From Drosophila miranda (taxonomy: Eukaryota; Arthropoda; Insecta; Diptera; Drosophilidae), in NCBI RefSeq assembly GCF_003369915.1, contig NC_046675.1:3844001-3908000 (forward strand): 64,000 nt of DNA. Reading direction: 5' to 3'. The notes beneath the pieces were generated by a model that did no database searches, had not been told where the DNA came from, and was given only the letters and a program-made list of their open reading frames with translations. Below, piece after piece: positions 48,055 to 60,883 of the stretch (positions within the stretch are counted from its first letter, which is position 1; each line of letters opens with the position of its first letter). The translations under genes were made by a program, and so were the position numbers.

Positions 48055-51000
48055 ACCCTGGCTGATAGTGCTGTCTGTCTGTCTCTGTGTGTCTGTGCGG
48101 TTCTGCTCTGTGCCCAAAGTAAGCTGGAACAATAATAAGAGACAAGCAAAATAATAAAATAAATAACGAAGAACAATTCAATTATTTTTGGGCGAATGTT
48201 AAAAGCCAACGCAATCACGGCACAAAGAGAGCCACATAGATTCCCGGGACCCAAAGAGTGCTTCGACTTGGCTAATGATGATGCATTATGGTTGGATTTG
48301 TACTAGGTGATTGCCAGGGACCAATGCTTTTCTCAGATTAACTTGAAGTACTATTAATAAGACAAGGATTAGCTAAAGAAACCCCGACAGTTCTCTGTAA
48401 ATAAGATCCGTTTTGGAAAGCCAGGATATGTAGATTTACATACAGATACAGTTTATTGATCTTCTAACATAAAAATGTATCTATACTGCGTATTGGATAT
48501 TATTATATTTTTTGATATGGTTCTCAGTTCTCAGCGAAAGATAAAGTTCTTAACATTTCACTGCGTTTTGCCCACAACCCTCCAAGTTCCATCCTAAAGC
48601 CCGTAATGATATTGTTTCCCATACAAACACCCAAGTATTCAGATTATTTTCGATGGCCGCCATTCGTTAATTATCTTGTGAATCTCGGCCGAAACACAGC
48701 TGGATATCGAAAGGTTTCCATATCAAATATAGAAAATATAACAAATTTTTAATTGAGGGCCGGGCCAACAAAGGCCTGTTGATGTAAATGCAATTTAATT
48801 GTAATCCAATTTGTTGCCAACACAACGAGCAGCCAAACGCACGGACGGAGAGGAGGGCAAACGGTAGCAGTGATACCTGGATAGCGGCATTAGATCGGCT
48901 TAAGATATGCGCGGTTCCAGGTCCAGCACCCTTCCCTTCCTGGCCAGCCAAATTTGCATTGCAGGCACTTACACAAAGGACGAGGAACGAAGTAAACCCT
49001 TGGCAGGGGCAGATCTCAAAAATTATGATTTCAATAATTCACTTCAGGAGAGAGAGGCTGAGGCTGAGTCGCCTGGCGCCAGTCTGAGTCCGAGCTACCG
49101 GCAATTATGTGCTCAACTTTAGTTAGATATAGATATAGATATGGCCAGATATAGTCGTGCTCCCCGGCCAAGTGCACAGCTGAGGGCGTTCCGATCTGTT
49201 GGCTAAACATGGCCACTGTTCACTTGGTTGAAGCGGAAGTTGAAAATGAAATTAAATGAATATGTTTATGGATATACTTGTACTTATTCCTATAAGGCCG
49301 GTGGGCAGGCAGGCCTTCCCCTAATGACGGCGACCCGTGAGATTTTCATCAATCAGATCGGACCCTTTCGCATCTTCCATGTGTTTCGTAATCAGGCGTA
49401 AAATGTACGGCAAACAACGCGGAAATCAAAGTGGTTGAATGCCTCACGTCACGTGCGCGCACTCCTAATGTCAGGGGGAGGGAGAGAGAGAGAGTGCCCG
49501 GCAAGGGGCAAGGGTAAATACTCGCATATAGTTTTAAACAAGGTATTTATACACTTTATGGTTTCTGACAGGCCCTGATTCCTTACATGCAAATGCGAGC
49601 GAATGTAACGTTACCTCTGCCGCAGCTACTGTTGCTGCTGCCATCCCATTATAACGAACCCCGATCCGGATGCTAGTTTTAGTGCCAGCACCCCTTCTCA
49701 GAGCCCACAGCCCTCAGCCTGTTAATAAAGTTGCTCAAGTGTACTCGAGTGGCATATGTTCGGGGCCGGGACTTGGCCCTGATTCTGGTCCTCGGCGTGG
49801 ACTGAGGCAAGGGCATGGCCGAAGCTTGAGAGTCGTGCGTGTCTGGCTTTTGTTATATCACACAGGATTAGGCATAATGAAGTGTTTTAATGCGTTTAGG
49901 CACACAAACACATCCACATCCACGGAACTGCTACTACAGGAGTCGCTGAAGTAGCTGGGAATGTAATTAAATTGTAAACATTTTACGGTTTGATATACTT
50001 CAATTATAATAACCAATTTCTCTTGCTAACACAGGCATTAACTACCTTAGATCTATAAAGATTCAGTGCTTTATTTCCTATAATCAAATAGTTATAGTGG
50101 TATACATATTTTTGTATGTCATTCCATGAGGTTTTTTATCTTCTAAAACACTCATTTCTTTCTGTTTAATAACCATTCTATCAGCGTTGTTCTCTTTGTT
50201 GAATATTCTTCAATACGAACAAAAGTAGGAATAAAATAAATGATATTATGTATTGCATTTTTTCCCCCTACTTGAAAATAGATCATACTATTCTGAGAAG
50301 TGTTCCAACTCGCAATTTCCTTGAGCCCTGTCTGGCCCCAACTAATTGCGTGGCAACTTACTTCCGTTTCCGACCATGACCACCTGTGCCCCTTCCGCTC
50401 TACACCTCTGCAGTCGTCCTTTTGTTTTCAGTGTTCGTTTTCTTCCATTTTGTACACCTTATTTCATTTGAAATTTGATTTTTTGTTTATTTTTGGGACA
50501 TTCGTTTTGAATTGTGGCACTGGAGAGTGAGGGCGGGCGAGAGGCGAGAGGCTAGAGGGAAAAACCATTAAAGAAATTACATGTTGCTGCCGCCACCAGC
50601 TCCTGTCCGCAGGATGGATGGATGGATGAGTGTCGAGGGTGTTGCGAACGGAGCTGGCGACGTGGTCGGGGTAAATGCAATCGCATTGATGTTTAAAAAG
50701 CGACGACTATGGCGCTTAAATGTCTGTAACTGGGCGTTAACATACGTTCAGTTTGATGGAGAGGGTGGTTGGGGCAGACGGAGGTACATTAGGGGGCGTG
50801 CCGCGGGTAGGCAGGAGAGTCGCTCGTTTTGTGGGCAACAAACATCAAAGTGATTGAATTGTTGCGATTGCTTTGAAAATCAACAGCCATTCCAGGAAAA
50901 GCGTGCCTATAAGGACAGAGAGGTAGAGGGGATGGGCATTTGTATTTAAATTAAATTAAAATTGCCTACATTTGAGTTGGAAAGTTTTTCCTATGGCAGT

Positions 51001-54000
51001 GGGGGATTTTTCAGTCTATTTTTAGAAGGCTCTGCGGTCCAAACATTCTTTTTCCATTTAAAATGTTACATTTTTTGATCTTGCATTAGTATCCGGTCCC
51101 ACGTAGTCCCTTTCTTAGTATGACAGACATAGCTACTGATTTTTATTATATCGAATTATAGTCTATCAAAATCGTAGCACTATAGAACTGATGAATCTAC
51201 TAGGGTTTGCCCCAATAAAGGCTTTATTGTTATTATTTTTTCCTGGCAATGGTGCTTTTCCCCTGACTCGTATGGCAAATGCATTTTGGCTGTTTTTCGC
51301 TGCTGCATCGATGCTATATAGTTTTCCATTGCAATAAATATAAATTAACAAGGGGCGCCATTGGCATCCATTGGAGCCACGCCATCCACCCAGTCGCCAA
51401 CCCCCTTGGCCCTGCTGCTATCGTGTGCGTTTGTTTACCAACAATTGCCATTAAAATTTAAACCAGAGCAATTATTATTAATGGTCGAGAGCGCTTTTTA
51501 TAAATGTATTCAAATTGCTGCAAATTGTGTGCTGCAATAACAACAAAGCCTGAAAGAGAGAGGTGGGGAAATTGTAGCCAGCCACAAGAGCAGCACAGCA
51601 GCAGCAGCAGCAGAAATCAATGGCAATAATTTTCACGCCATTTTAATGCATCTCTCGGTGAATGGGCTTGGTATTGGCCAAACCAGAATGAATGTGTTGG
51701 TGTATGGCTATGGGCAGATATACATATGAGTAACAGTACATATCCGTGTACGAAAATGATGAAGGCTGATTTTATCAACATTATAGGAAATGCAATGAAT
51801 ACGTAAATTAATCCATGTACGGATATATAATACCTCCATACTTGCTTGAAAGGTAATGTTAATTAGTAACGTAGATTAATGGGTCAGTGGGGGGATATGT
51901 ATTGTATCTACATATCTCTACAAAGGAAATAACCCAGATACACAATGATGATTGATAAGTTCTTACGATCTCCATTCTCCACAAATCTGGCTATATATTG
52001 CTCATACCTAACACATCGAGTGCACAAAAACATAAATTTTGATAAAATACCTTAAAAGAGAAAGAGACTGAGAGGGCACCATCGACTCCCCTAATGATCC
52101 TGATCAGGAATTTATATATATATACTCTACGGAGTCGGATATGCTTCCTTAAGCCCTTCAATGGTATACAATGGTCTATCATATCGCTCGTTAATCTCTC
52201 GTTAAAAATTCTGATTTTAATGCCTCATCAAAGTTTCTGTTATTTAATGTTTTCTATAAAGTTGTCTACAACAAATTAGTATGAATTATAGTTAATTCAA
52301 TTCAATTACCCAGGCACATAAAATGTATTACTTCAAGGAGGAAACTCCTTCCAACATTGAAACCTCCTCAAATATAATAATAATATACCACCTACCAGAG
52401 CCAATGATTGCATGGTTATAGGTGATCCGAACTCCAGACATTTTTTGTCCTCGACAGGGATGATGGGGATGCAGGTGTGAAGTGTCCCAGACGGAACCGA
52501 GTTCTCACGCCACGAATGCGATACTTTGGCCATGCCGAATGCACGAATGCATTGTCTCCACATTGTCGTGCACACTTTCTTAATTAACTGGCAAACATCT
52601 CGAATTTCCAAACACACAAAAGTGTTAAAAAAGAGCATCAAAGAAAGAAATTGCACGAAGATTGGAAATGAAGATGGGGAGAGAATGGAGAGAGAAGACT
52701 GAGGATCCTTGGTATGGTTATCTCTCCTGAACTGATACGAATCACATTAGCTAGATTTGCATCAGGATTACGCGTTGCCCCGAACAGGAGCACTCATCAC
52801 CTCGAGCCTAAGCCGGGGCGCATTGTGACAATTGTCACAAATCAAGAGCGCCCTGAGCCCTCGGAATCTGGGCCAATCTCTGGGTGAGAGCACACTCGAG
52901 ATGGAAACAAAAACGTAAGCAGATTTGTGCTAATATGACGGCATCTGTTTGACAATGAGCACAAGATGAGACTGGGACTGGGACTGAGGCTGCGGATGAG
53001 GCTGCGACAGGAGAAAGAGACACAGAGACCGAGCGGCACCTGAGCAGCTTTGAAAGTGCGTGTGAATGTCGGCAACGCCTTCAGAGAATCCCCGAGCTGA
53101 GCCTGCCGCTGCCGGCCCAGGAGATCCCTATGGCATGGCACACGAACGCCCGATGCGACGAGGACCACATCTTCAAGTGGTGTTTGTATAAATTATGTAA
53201 ATCTGCGCAAATCCTGCGGGCGGGCCGGGGGATTGAAAGCGATATGTGAATACCAAGCCGAGCACCGAGTTCTAAAATCTGGGCAGAGGCCAGACAAAGC
53301 GACGTGCAATTTTAATTGGTAGAAGTAGTCAAACTGTCTGTCTGTGCAGTGCAGTGCAAAAGAATCGCTAAATCATGGACCAGGTCAACACAATCACTCG
53401 GTTGGGAGATTGGGCAGCAGTGCCCCACGGGATACACAATTTTCGGACCGGCCCGAGGAAGCTGCACATAATTACTTAGCGTTGCCTTTTAACGCATCCC
53501 CCAGCCAGAGGCTGCCTCCCCGGCACATAAACAAGTTAACGACCAAATGCGCCTGGATGGACGGGCGGAAGGACAGGGCAGGGACAGGGATACAGGCTGG
53601 GAGCCACTTGGAGCGCGTAATTTGCGCCAAATTACAGATGAAAAGCAGCGAAAATTGTAAAAGGCAGGCAAACGAGCAAGATGGGAAATGCGAGGGATGT
53701 GGAAAATGGTGGAGGGTGGTAGAATGTAATTGCAAACATGGGAATTGACTAATTGCGGGAAAGTAAGAGCCCCACTCCCACTGCCCCTCCCCAGGAGGGG
53801 AGAGATGGATTCAGCTCATGATCAAGGACGGGGCGGGCCGGGCCGGGCAGCTGGTGTTTGTTTGGGAGGGGAAAGGCCGCTGTGTGTGGGCGTATTTCCA
53901 TCGAGATGTCAGATGTTTTGCCAACATTAGGCCCAAATATGCAAAAATATTTGCCATTTTTATGTCTCTACTCGTACTCGTACTCGTATGTGAGTTTTTG

Positions 54001-54638
54001 AGGGATTTCGAATGCCTATTCATTGTTTGAAATGGATCATGGAACCCGGCGGCATCCAGCAAGGCACAAAAGTATCAAGATCCTTCATTGTGCCTGCCCG
54101 CAAACCAAAAGACAAAACCAGAGCAAATTCTGGGGCATTCTTTTGGTGCGCGTTGCGCTTTCCCTTTGTGCGCCTCCAGAATGCGAGAGGACCAGGCTGA
54201 GGCAGAGGGTGAGGGTGAGTCTGATGCTGAGCCGATTTCGGGCATTTAGTAGATTAACGAACGGCGAACAAAACACATGTAGTGCAAATATATGGACATG
54301 TAAGCAGCTCATTACCATTGTGCGGCGTGTTCAGTGCGTGGTAAATATTTTGCTACACTTTCTATTATATTTCCTTATTTCCACTTCGGACAATAGCAAC
54401 CAGGGACAGTAAGCAGCAAAAACAAGATACAGATTCGCTAAAATTTACTTTCCCTCAAAGAGTTTTCAAATGTGCCGCCCGACATATCGATACCATAGCT
54501 GTGCTTTCGATATCCAAAGAAAGCTTTTGAAGCCGTCACTTGCGAATAATTTGTCGTTATATTTTTGGTATATTTCTGGGGACTTTTTGTATGCTTTTTT
54601 CACTTTTTGGGATATCTTCTTTTCGTGGAATGAGGAAC

Positions 54639-54668
54639 TTCTGATACCCTAAGGAAAAGGTATCAGAA
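54639..54668. repeat. Hairpin with 10-bp arms
   Basis: TTCTGATACC and GGTATCAGAA pair perfectly around a 10-nt loop. It lies in AT-rich DNA about 650 bp before Prx3. Too short for a microRNA precursor. Confidence 0.5.
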
Positions 54669-55202
54669 CTGAGGTATATAACTGAGGATATGTTTGTCAT
54701 CTTAAGCTCCAATGAATGCATTTTCTGATTTAAAGCTATTTCAACGAAACTTTGCAATTAGTGGTCTTCTTACTGAGTCTAGAATCAGGATATTTATACA
54801 GGAAACTAATCAAATGCATGAATACGTCTAAAATTATCAATTTGAGAAAATGTATTAATTAATTACGTTTTAAAAAAGTTTGAAAAACAGTATCTTCATA
54901 TAAAACCAACGAAATAGGGTATATAAATGCCCATCCTCCGGTTGACTACCAACAAGTCTTTAAATACCAGCAACGTGACGTGACAACATTGCGACTGTTA
55001 AACATTTTTGTTTAACCCTTGTTTTAGTAAAAATACACTAAATAGCAGTACTTAAAAGTAGTTATACTTGTAGAAAATATATGCATCAATATTTTAAAAC
55101 TATGTGGGCAGGACTTAGGAATTTAGTTAGTCAGCATTATTCAACGGAATATCAAAATTGAGCAATAGGAACGATTGCTACAGAGGGTCAGACCGTATAT
55201 GG

Positions 55203-55224
55203 TATCGATATCGCGGTCACACTG
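55203..55224 (+). promoter_or_regulatory. Prx3 core promoter: DRE plus motif 1
   Basis: TATCGATA (55203-55210, exact DRE) is followed by CGGTCACACTG (55214-55224), an exact match to Ohler motif 1 (YGGTCACACTR, bound by M1BP). Both are hallmarks of constitutive TATA-less fly promoters. They lie about 100 bp upstream of the Prx3 ATG. Confidence 0.8.
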
Positions 55225-55322
55225 GTCAGGTATCAGCTGGACATTGCCGGTAAATAAATACTTAACTTTACTAACTTTAGTAAAGCGAGCTAAATTACTT
55301 TTTGTGTGAATTGCAAACTAAG

Positions 55323-56279
55323 ATGTCTTTCATCGGACGCGCATTGATTCGTAACGTAAGTGGAGCAGCGACAGACCATGAAATTCCAAAAACATGCCCC
55401 TGCGATTACGTAATGAAATGGGGCCGGCGTCAACTTTGACTCGAATAAAACGTACTTATCTATTTATTATGCATTTCAGGTGCCATTGCTTGGCAAAAGC
55501 ATTCTGGGCCAGCAGAAACAGGCCGCCCGCCTCCTGCATCAGAGTGAGTATAGTACCCACAACATTCGTATTCAGTGTATGACTGGCATTTTTTCGCCCG
55601 TAGCTGCTCCATTATGCACCGTTCGCGTGCAGCAGCCGGCTCCGGACTTCAAGGGATTGGCCGTGCTGGGAAATAGCTTCCAAGAGGTCAAGCTAGAGGA
55701 CTACAGAGGCAAATATCTGGTGCTGTTCTTCTATCCGTTGGACTTGTACGTACAAAAAGACGTTTGCCATTGCCGTTTATCAGCAACATGTAACCTTTGA
55801 CTCTTTCCGCATGCAGCACATTTGTTTGCCCCACCGAAATCGTTGCATTTAGTGAACGCATTAAGGAGTTCCAGGACATCAACGCTGAGGTTCTGGGCGT
55901 GTCGGTCGACTCGCACTTCAGCCATCTCACCTGGTGCAATGTGGACCGCAAGAACGGAGGCGTGGGCCAGTTGAACTATCCGCTCCTCTCCGATCTGACC
56001 AAGACCATCTCGGCCGACTACGATGTGTTGCTGGAGAAGGAGGGCATCTCGCTGCGCGGCACCTTCATCATCGATCCCAATGGCATTCTGCGTCAGTACT
56101 CGATCAACGATTTGCCCGTCGGCCGCTCTGTGGATGAGGTTCTGCGTTTGATCAAGGCCTTCCAGTTCGTGGAGCAGCACGGCGAGGTGTGCCCGGCCAA
56201 TTGGAATCCCAAGACCAATCCGGCCACCATCAAGCCCGATGTGGAGGAGTCCAAACAGTACTTCTCCAAGCACGGTTAA
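55323..56279 (+). CDS. Prx3: Mitochondrial peroxiredoxin 3
   Basis: Exons 55323-55355, 55480-55543, 55604-55745 and 55817-56279 join in phase to 702 nt, giving 233 residues, the usual length for fly Prx3. The start ATG is followed by an Arg/Lys-rich, acid-free leader ([17 protein letters not shown]) of the mitochondrial import type. The typical 2-Cys peroxiredoxin fold follows: FYPLDFTFVCPTE with the peroxidatic Cys84 (the codon for Phe80 is split by the last intron), a GGVG version of the GGLG motif, [16 protein letters not shown] with the resolving Cys205, and a C-terminal KQYFSKHG with the YF motif. GGLG and YF motifs mark the over-oxidation-sensitive class. The enzyme reduces H2O2 and organic peroxides in mitochondria with thioredoxin. 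It has short introns and a DRE/motif 1 promoter, and it converges on SF1. Confidence 0.95.
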
Positions 56280-56357
56280 ATTTAATAAGATTCTAGGCCT
56301 TATTCAAGATATTTTCTACCTTAACATTCACCACAAACACACACAAAAGACTCCACT

Positions 56358-56363
56358 AATAAA
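56358..56363 (+). terminator. Poly(A) signal of Prx3
   Basis: AATAAA about 80 nt after the Prx3 stop codon, on the coding strand. Confidence 0.75.
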
Positions 56364-56438
56364 GAAAAGGAATCGATAGAATCAATTCCTTCGTTTCCTC
56401 GATGAAATCTCCGATCCGGTAGTATAATAATTGCGTCC

Positions 56439-56444
56439 TTTATT
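56439..56444 (-). terminator. Poly(A) signal of SF1
   Basis: AATAAA on the minus strand about 176 nt past the SF1 stop. It points toward the Prx3 signal 75 bp away, so the two transcripts may overlap at their 3' ends. Confidence 0.7.
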
Positions 56445-56619
56445 GAAGCATCATAAAATACAAATTAGTTTTGTAGGGCCATCTCGATTATGTTGTAAAG
56501 TAAGCAAAAAGTCAAAGGGGGTGTATATTAATTGATTGCAGGGACAGTCGCACACGGTTGAGGACTGTCGTCATTGGATGTACAATTTATTGGCAGCTCT
56601 AGGGCTCCGGGAGAGGTGG

Positions 56620-59600
56620 TCAGATGGATGGCGGCGGCGGTGGTGGCGGCTGTGACAGGCTCAAGGGTGGGGGTGGTGGGCCACAGGGCGGTGGTGGAGG
56701 CGGCGCATAGCCGCCCCCCCAGCCGCTGTAGCCACTACCCCATGGCGGCATGGGCGGTGCACTGGTGCCCGGTGGCGGCGGTATGAGCGGTGGCAATGTG
56801 CCTGGTATGGGTGGATTCATCGGCTCGGTGGCTGGCGGCGGCGGCTGCGGAGCGCTCATCCACGGCATCAAGGGTGGCGGCATTGGCGGCGTGGCCTGTG
56901 CAGCGGGCGGGGCCGGAACATATGAGGACATCCCGTGATCCATGCCCATGCCAATGCCAAGGTCCATGCCCAGATTGTGCTGTTCCATGCCCCCCATGCC
57001 ATGCTCCATTCCCATATTGTGCTCCATTCCCATACCATGCTCCATTCCCATGCCATGCTCATGCGCCGCCGCTCCCCATCCGCCCAGATCGCGCTGGTGA
57101 TCACGGGACGAGGAGCTAGGTGGTGACTGGATGGCCTGCATCTGCGAGGGCTTCTTGTCAAAGATGCTGTAGCTCGCTCGATGCAGCTGAGGAGCGGCCG
57201 GTGGCTCTGGCTTGGCCGCTGGCGGCGGTGGACCCTCGCCCAGCTCGGCCATCAGACTCATGTACTCCTCGTCAATCTTGGCCTGCGAATCCTCACAGGC
57301 CATGCCCGGAGCGCCCGAACCAGGTCGCTTGTTGCGACAGTCCTTGGTCAAGTGTCCGGTGCCGCCGCAGGAGGTGCACACAATGGTGTTGGTGATAATG
57401 GGCTTGTCAGGACACTGCCAGGACTTGTGGTCCGTGGATCCGCACGTGCAGCGCAGTATGTCGTTCTCCCGCAACGTTCCATTGAGCTGGGCCAGCTCGC
57501 GGAGCTGCATGCGACGGAGATCGTTGTGCCCCTCCGGCACCTCAATGCCCTGACGTATTACATCCTTGATCTTGTCCACAGCCTTCCTCACCGCTTCCGG
57601 ATTGGGAGCCGTAATGAACGCATGCAGCGGCTCATCTTCGCCCGGCAACGGTTGGCCATCCTTGCGTCCCACTTTGCCCTCCTTCACCGATCCCTTGCCG
57701 CGTATAATGATCTTGGCCCCCGTATCCTTCTCCATAGCCTTGAGCGTGTTGCCGCGCGGACCGATCAGCAGGCCCACGAAATTGATGTCTGGATGCTGTT
57801 CTTGCGGTATCAAGACCTTGTCGCTGACTCGGGTCACAGGCGGTCTGAAAAAACGATATAAGAAATACCGATGCCAAAAGAAGATAGACGCTCGACTTAC
57901 TTGTAATCAGCTGGCGGCTTGAACTCTGGATTCACGGCCTGCATCTTGACAATCAGCTGGTGACGCTGCTCCTCCAGCCGCTTTCTGTAGCGGAATTCGC
58001 GTGTATTCAGGCGCTTGCCATCAGAACTGTAGATGGGCTCGGGCGATGGAGATCTGTGGGTTAGCAGAGCAGAAAAAAGGAGACGGTTCTGTTGAGACTG
58101 CACTGTTTCGACTATGCTAGAGGATTGATTCTTGGAGCTAGACTTAATGATCTTATCGTAATTACTACTAAGAATTAACGTTTATGTCGTATATATCGTA
58201 TGCTGTAAGTTGCAAATCAGAATTCATTAATCAAGTGGTTTCATTAGCAAAGTTTTGATTAGCAGAAAGAGATTATTCGCTGGGGAATTGAGAAAAGAAG
58301 AATTTCGATTAATTCGTTCGATTCGGTTGCGGCCTATACGGATCGGATCGGATCAGATCGGATCTGGCTGGAGCTTCTGTAAAAGTTTCTCATGGATTTC
58401 TTTAGCAGAAATTCGAAATTCGCTTTGGTGGAAGAGAAAAAGAGTTGGAATTTATTATCATGTAGAGTTCTATTCCGATTTGTTGCCAGGCGCTTTTTGC
58501 TTACGATTTACATTTTGCTGCTGGGAATCGAATCAATCAGCCAATCAATCAATCAATCAACGATTTGATCGCTGTCTCTAAAATCGGAAAATCCCTTGAA
58601 GAGTTTCATTATTATCATTACACAAAAACATTTCAACAACAAAAATAGCTACAAAGGTTAGCCTCCTCCAAGCAGTCCCTCCTCTTTTGAACCTTCGGGG
58701 TATACTAAATATTCACTCATTCACCCGAAAAGTTAAAGGTTTTGTAAGTTAAGTTCAACATTTAGCTAGCGTTCGCCGTGGCCTCCATTTCGGGGGCTAT
58801 GCCACTCCGCAAGATGGGGTATCGATTGAGAGTGATATAACCCCTTAAATGATGTGAAATTTAGAATTTAATACTGGATAAATAATGACTATAGAGTATG
58901 GATCTGATGTGTGAACACCCCCCAAATGCATCAAGTGCTACAATGAAACCTGTACAAATCATGTTAAGATTAGATCCCGGCGACGCATCCTTCCAGACAA
59001 GTAGACCCCTTGGCGGTGCTCTGATCGGGAAGGAAAGTGTTGCATGTTCTTTGGCTTTCTGGTCGTGGGAGCATGGATAGAGAGATAGAAAGAGATAACA
59101 GTGTTCAAACCTTTCTTCCGGATTCTGTGTAATGCCCAGATCGCCGGTGCGCAGCTTGCGGCTGATCTCCTCAATTTGGAATTGAACTGTAAGTAAAAGG
59201 CGTTAGAAAAGAAGGAAGAAAATCGAGTGCAACCTCGACATTAGTAAACGTCAAATGCTGGATTATCTAGAGAAGAGGAAAGATATCGTATTAAGTGGGG
59301 ATAAGGTATCTAGAGAGTGGCGCTTTTATCGCATTTGTGTATCCGTTCCTAAACTAACTGAAAATGCTGTGAGCGGTTACAAGCAAATTAATTAATTAAT
59401 TGAGTTGGATTTGGGTTTGGGTTTTGATTAATCTCTGCAAGTATTATATGTATTCTAGCCGTTTTTGGAACACGTCGTTTCGTTTCGTATCGTTTGTGTG
59501 TGGCACGCCGGAATCCCCTTCAAAAAGAGAACGAGAGATTATTATAGTTCGCTCAATGCAATTTGTTGTGGATGTTTGATTCTTATTTAGGTTGTGGTTT

Positions 59601-60883
59601 TACGCTCTCTCTGGCCAGCTGCACGTCCCCGTCTGCACATCTCTGATTTGTGGATCGCTCTATCGAGGACTATTCTGTTTTCTGCTCATCCTTAATTTGT
59701 TTTTGTCATTAGACTTAGAATCTAGTTACGCAGTGCTTACGAGCTAACTTAGTTTCGAAATGAGCTACGAAAATGAGCCGCTCGGAGGCAGCATGAAGGT
59801 TGGCTTTACCTAAGTAGGCGTCCTGCTGGGCGGGGTCCAGCGTGGAGGGAAGAATGGTGGGCATTCCCGGTATGAAAGTCTTGTCGTTCTCGGTGCCGCC
59901 CCATCGGGATTTGCGTTTGCGCTTCCGTTCCGCTGCGCTGTCAACTGCAGGATTCAGAAGTTACGAAAGTTATTCAATGACTCGAGAAACTTAATCGATC
60001 GGCACTTACATGGATTGTCCAGGGCACCATTGCTCATTGAGTCATTGCTGTTTTGATTGTTGAAGAACGAGGCGAATCCCTTGTTGCCACCCGCGTTGCC
60101 CATCAGCTCCAGCAGGGTCTGTGAGAGATCGAATCGCGATTCGCGCGGCTCCTCCCGAATCGTGTCCAGCGCGTGCTGCGGCCGGTCAAATAACGAGGGT
60201 ATACGCGGTTCCTGCTCACGGTTCATCGAGCTGCGATTATTGGACGTGTCGAAGGGGTTCACATGGGTTCGCTCACGGCTGCCCCTCTCGCGACTGTTTC
60301 TCTGCTGATCCCTGCCCCCCCGATCATTCCTCCGCCGCTCGTAGCTGCGACTGCGTGACCGCCGCCGGTTACTCCGACTGAAGTCTTCGCGACCGCCACG
60401 AGAATTGCTACGCCTGGACCGCGAGTCACGGTCACGATCCCGCTTGCGATCGCTGCGGTCACTTCGATCCCTGCTGCGGGAACGCTTCCGACGTCTGTCG
60501 AAGTCCTCGTTATTCCGGGACCGGCTTCGATTCGTCTGGGAATCGCGATCACGATCGCGCTCACGCTCCCTGTCACGATCGCGGTCCCGATCCCGATCTC
60601 TGTCGCGTGGTTCGCGCTCCCTGTCGCGGCTATCCCGCCGGCGACTGTCTCGGTCCTTACTGTCCCGGTCTCTGTGCGAGGCAACGTGTTAGTTACATAA
60701 CAGCACAGCACGGCTAAATGTGGCCCACACTCACCTTCGTTTCTTGTCACGCTCCTTGTCGCGGCTGCGGTCTTTGGAACGGGAGCGCTCCTTATCACCG
60801 CCACGGCTGCTGCTGCCATTGGCTGCTGAGGATGATGCTCTGCACGCCGCAGCCGAAAGTATATCTGGCGGCGGTGTGCTCAT
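56620..60883 (-). CDS. SF1: Splicing factor 1 / branchpoint-binding protein
   Basis: Six coding exons (60883-60735, 60671-60010, 59944-59810, 59186-59111, 58053-57901, 57844-56620) join in phase to 2400 nt, giving 799 residues. The N-terminus, MSTPPPDILSAAA, leads into a long Arg/Ser, Arg/Asp and Arg/Glu region (about 30-220). KRKRKSRW, with Trp285, is the ligand motif bound by the U2AF large subunit. FIPGMPTILP, a helix-hairpin segment (EEISRKLRTGDLGI) and RSPSPEP (about 341-346, the SPSP phosphorylation motif) follow. The KH/QUA2 domain is at about 400-515 with GPRG at 420-423. Then come two zinc knuckles: CTCGSTDHKSWQC (524-536, first spacing one residue shorter than CX2C) and CTSCGGTGHLTKDC (548-561, canonical). 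The C-terminus has His-Gly-Met-Gly-Met-Glu repeats and a Pro/Gly-rich tail. SF1 recognises the intron branchpoint with U2AF in early spliceosome assembly in the nucleus. The human protein lacks the N-terminal RS-type region and the first knuckle. Confidence 0.95.
58054..59110 (-). other. SF1 intron 4 (1.06 kb)
   Basis: Longest SF1 intron, bounded by GTTTGA (a weak donor) and CCACAG. It holds GATCG repeats (about 58340-58364) and CAAT units (about 58525-58558). No extra exon recognised. Confidence 0.7.
59187..59809 (-). other. SF1 intron 3 (0.62 kb)
   Basis: Bounded by GTAAAG and TTACAG. AT-rich with a TTAATTAATTAATT run near 59.39 kb. No coding content seen. Confidence 0.7.

Larger units (their letters stand above)
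41463..54900. other. Gene-free region upstream of Hmx
   Basis: No gene recognised. The first 3 kb is dense in GAGAG/CTCTC tracts. Microsatellites: CA at about 42015-42038, GTGGAT/GTGGGT units at about 42536-42598, CA at 44808-44827 and 45038-45072, ACCAT units at about 45273-45313, CCAG at about 47626-47647, GGGGCT at about 48024-48054. A hairpin lies at 54639-54668 and a TATA-like word at 54920-54927. Given the direction of Hmx, this is its 5' flank and the likeliest place for its promoter and enhancers (inference). The other end borders the Prx3 promoter. Confidence 0.55.

Noticed and set aside
60259..60819. 186-codon minus-strand frame over the SF1 RS region
   Set aside because: Wrong frame; the Arg/Ser/Asp frame joins correctly to exon 1 and exon 3 of SF1, while this one does not.
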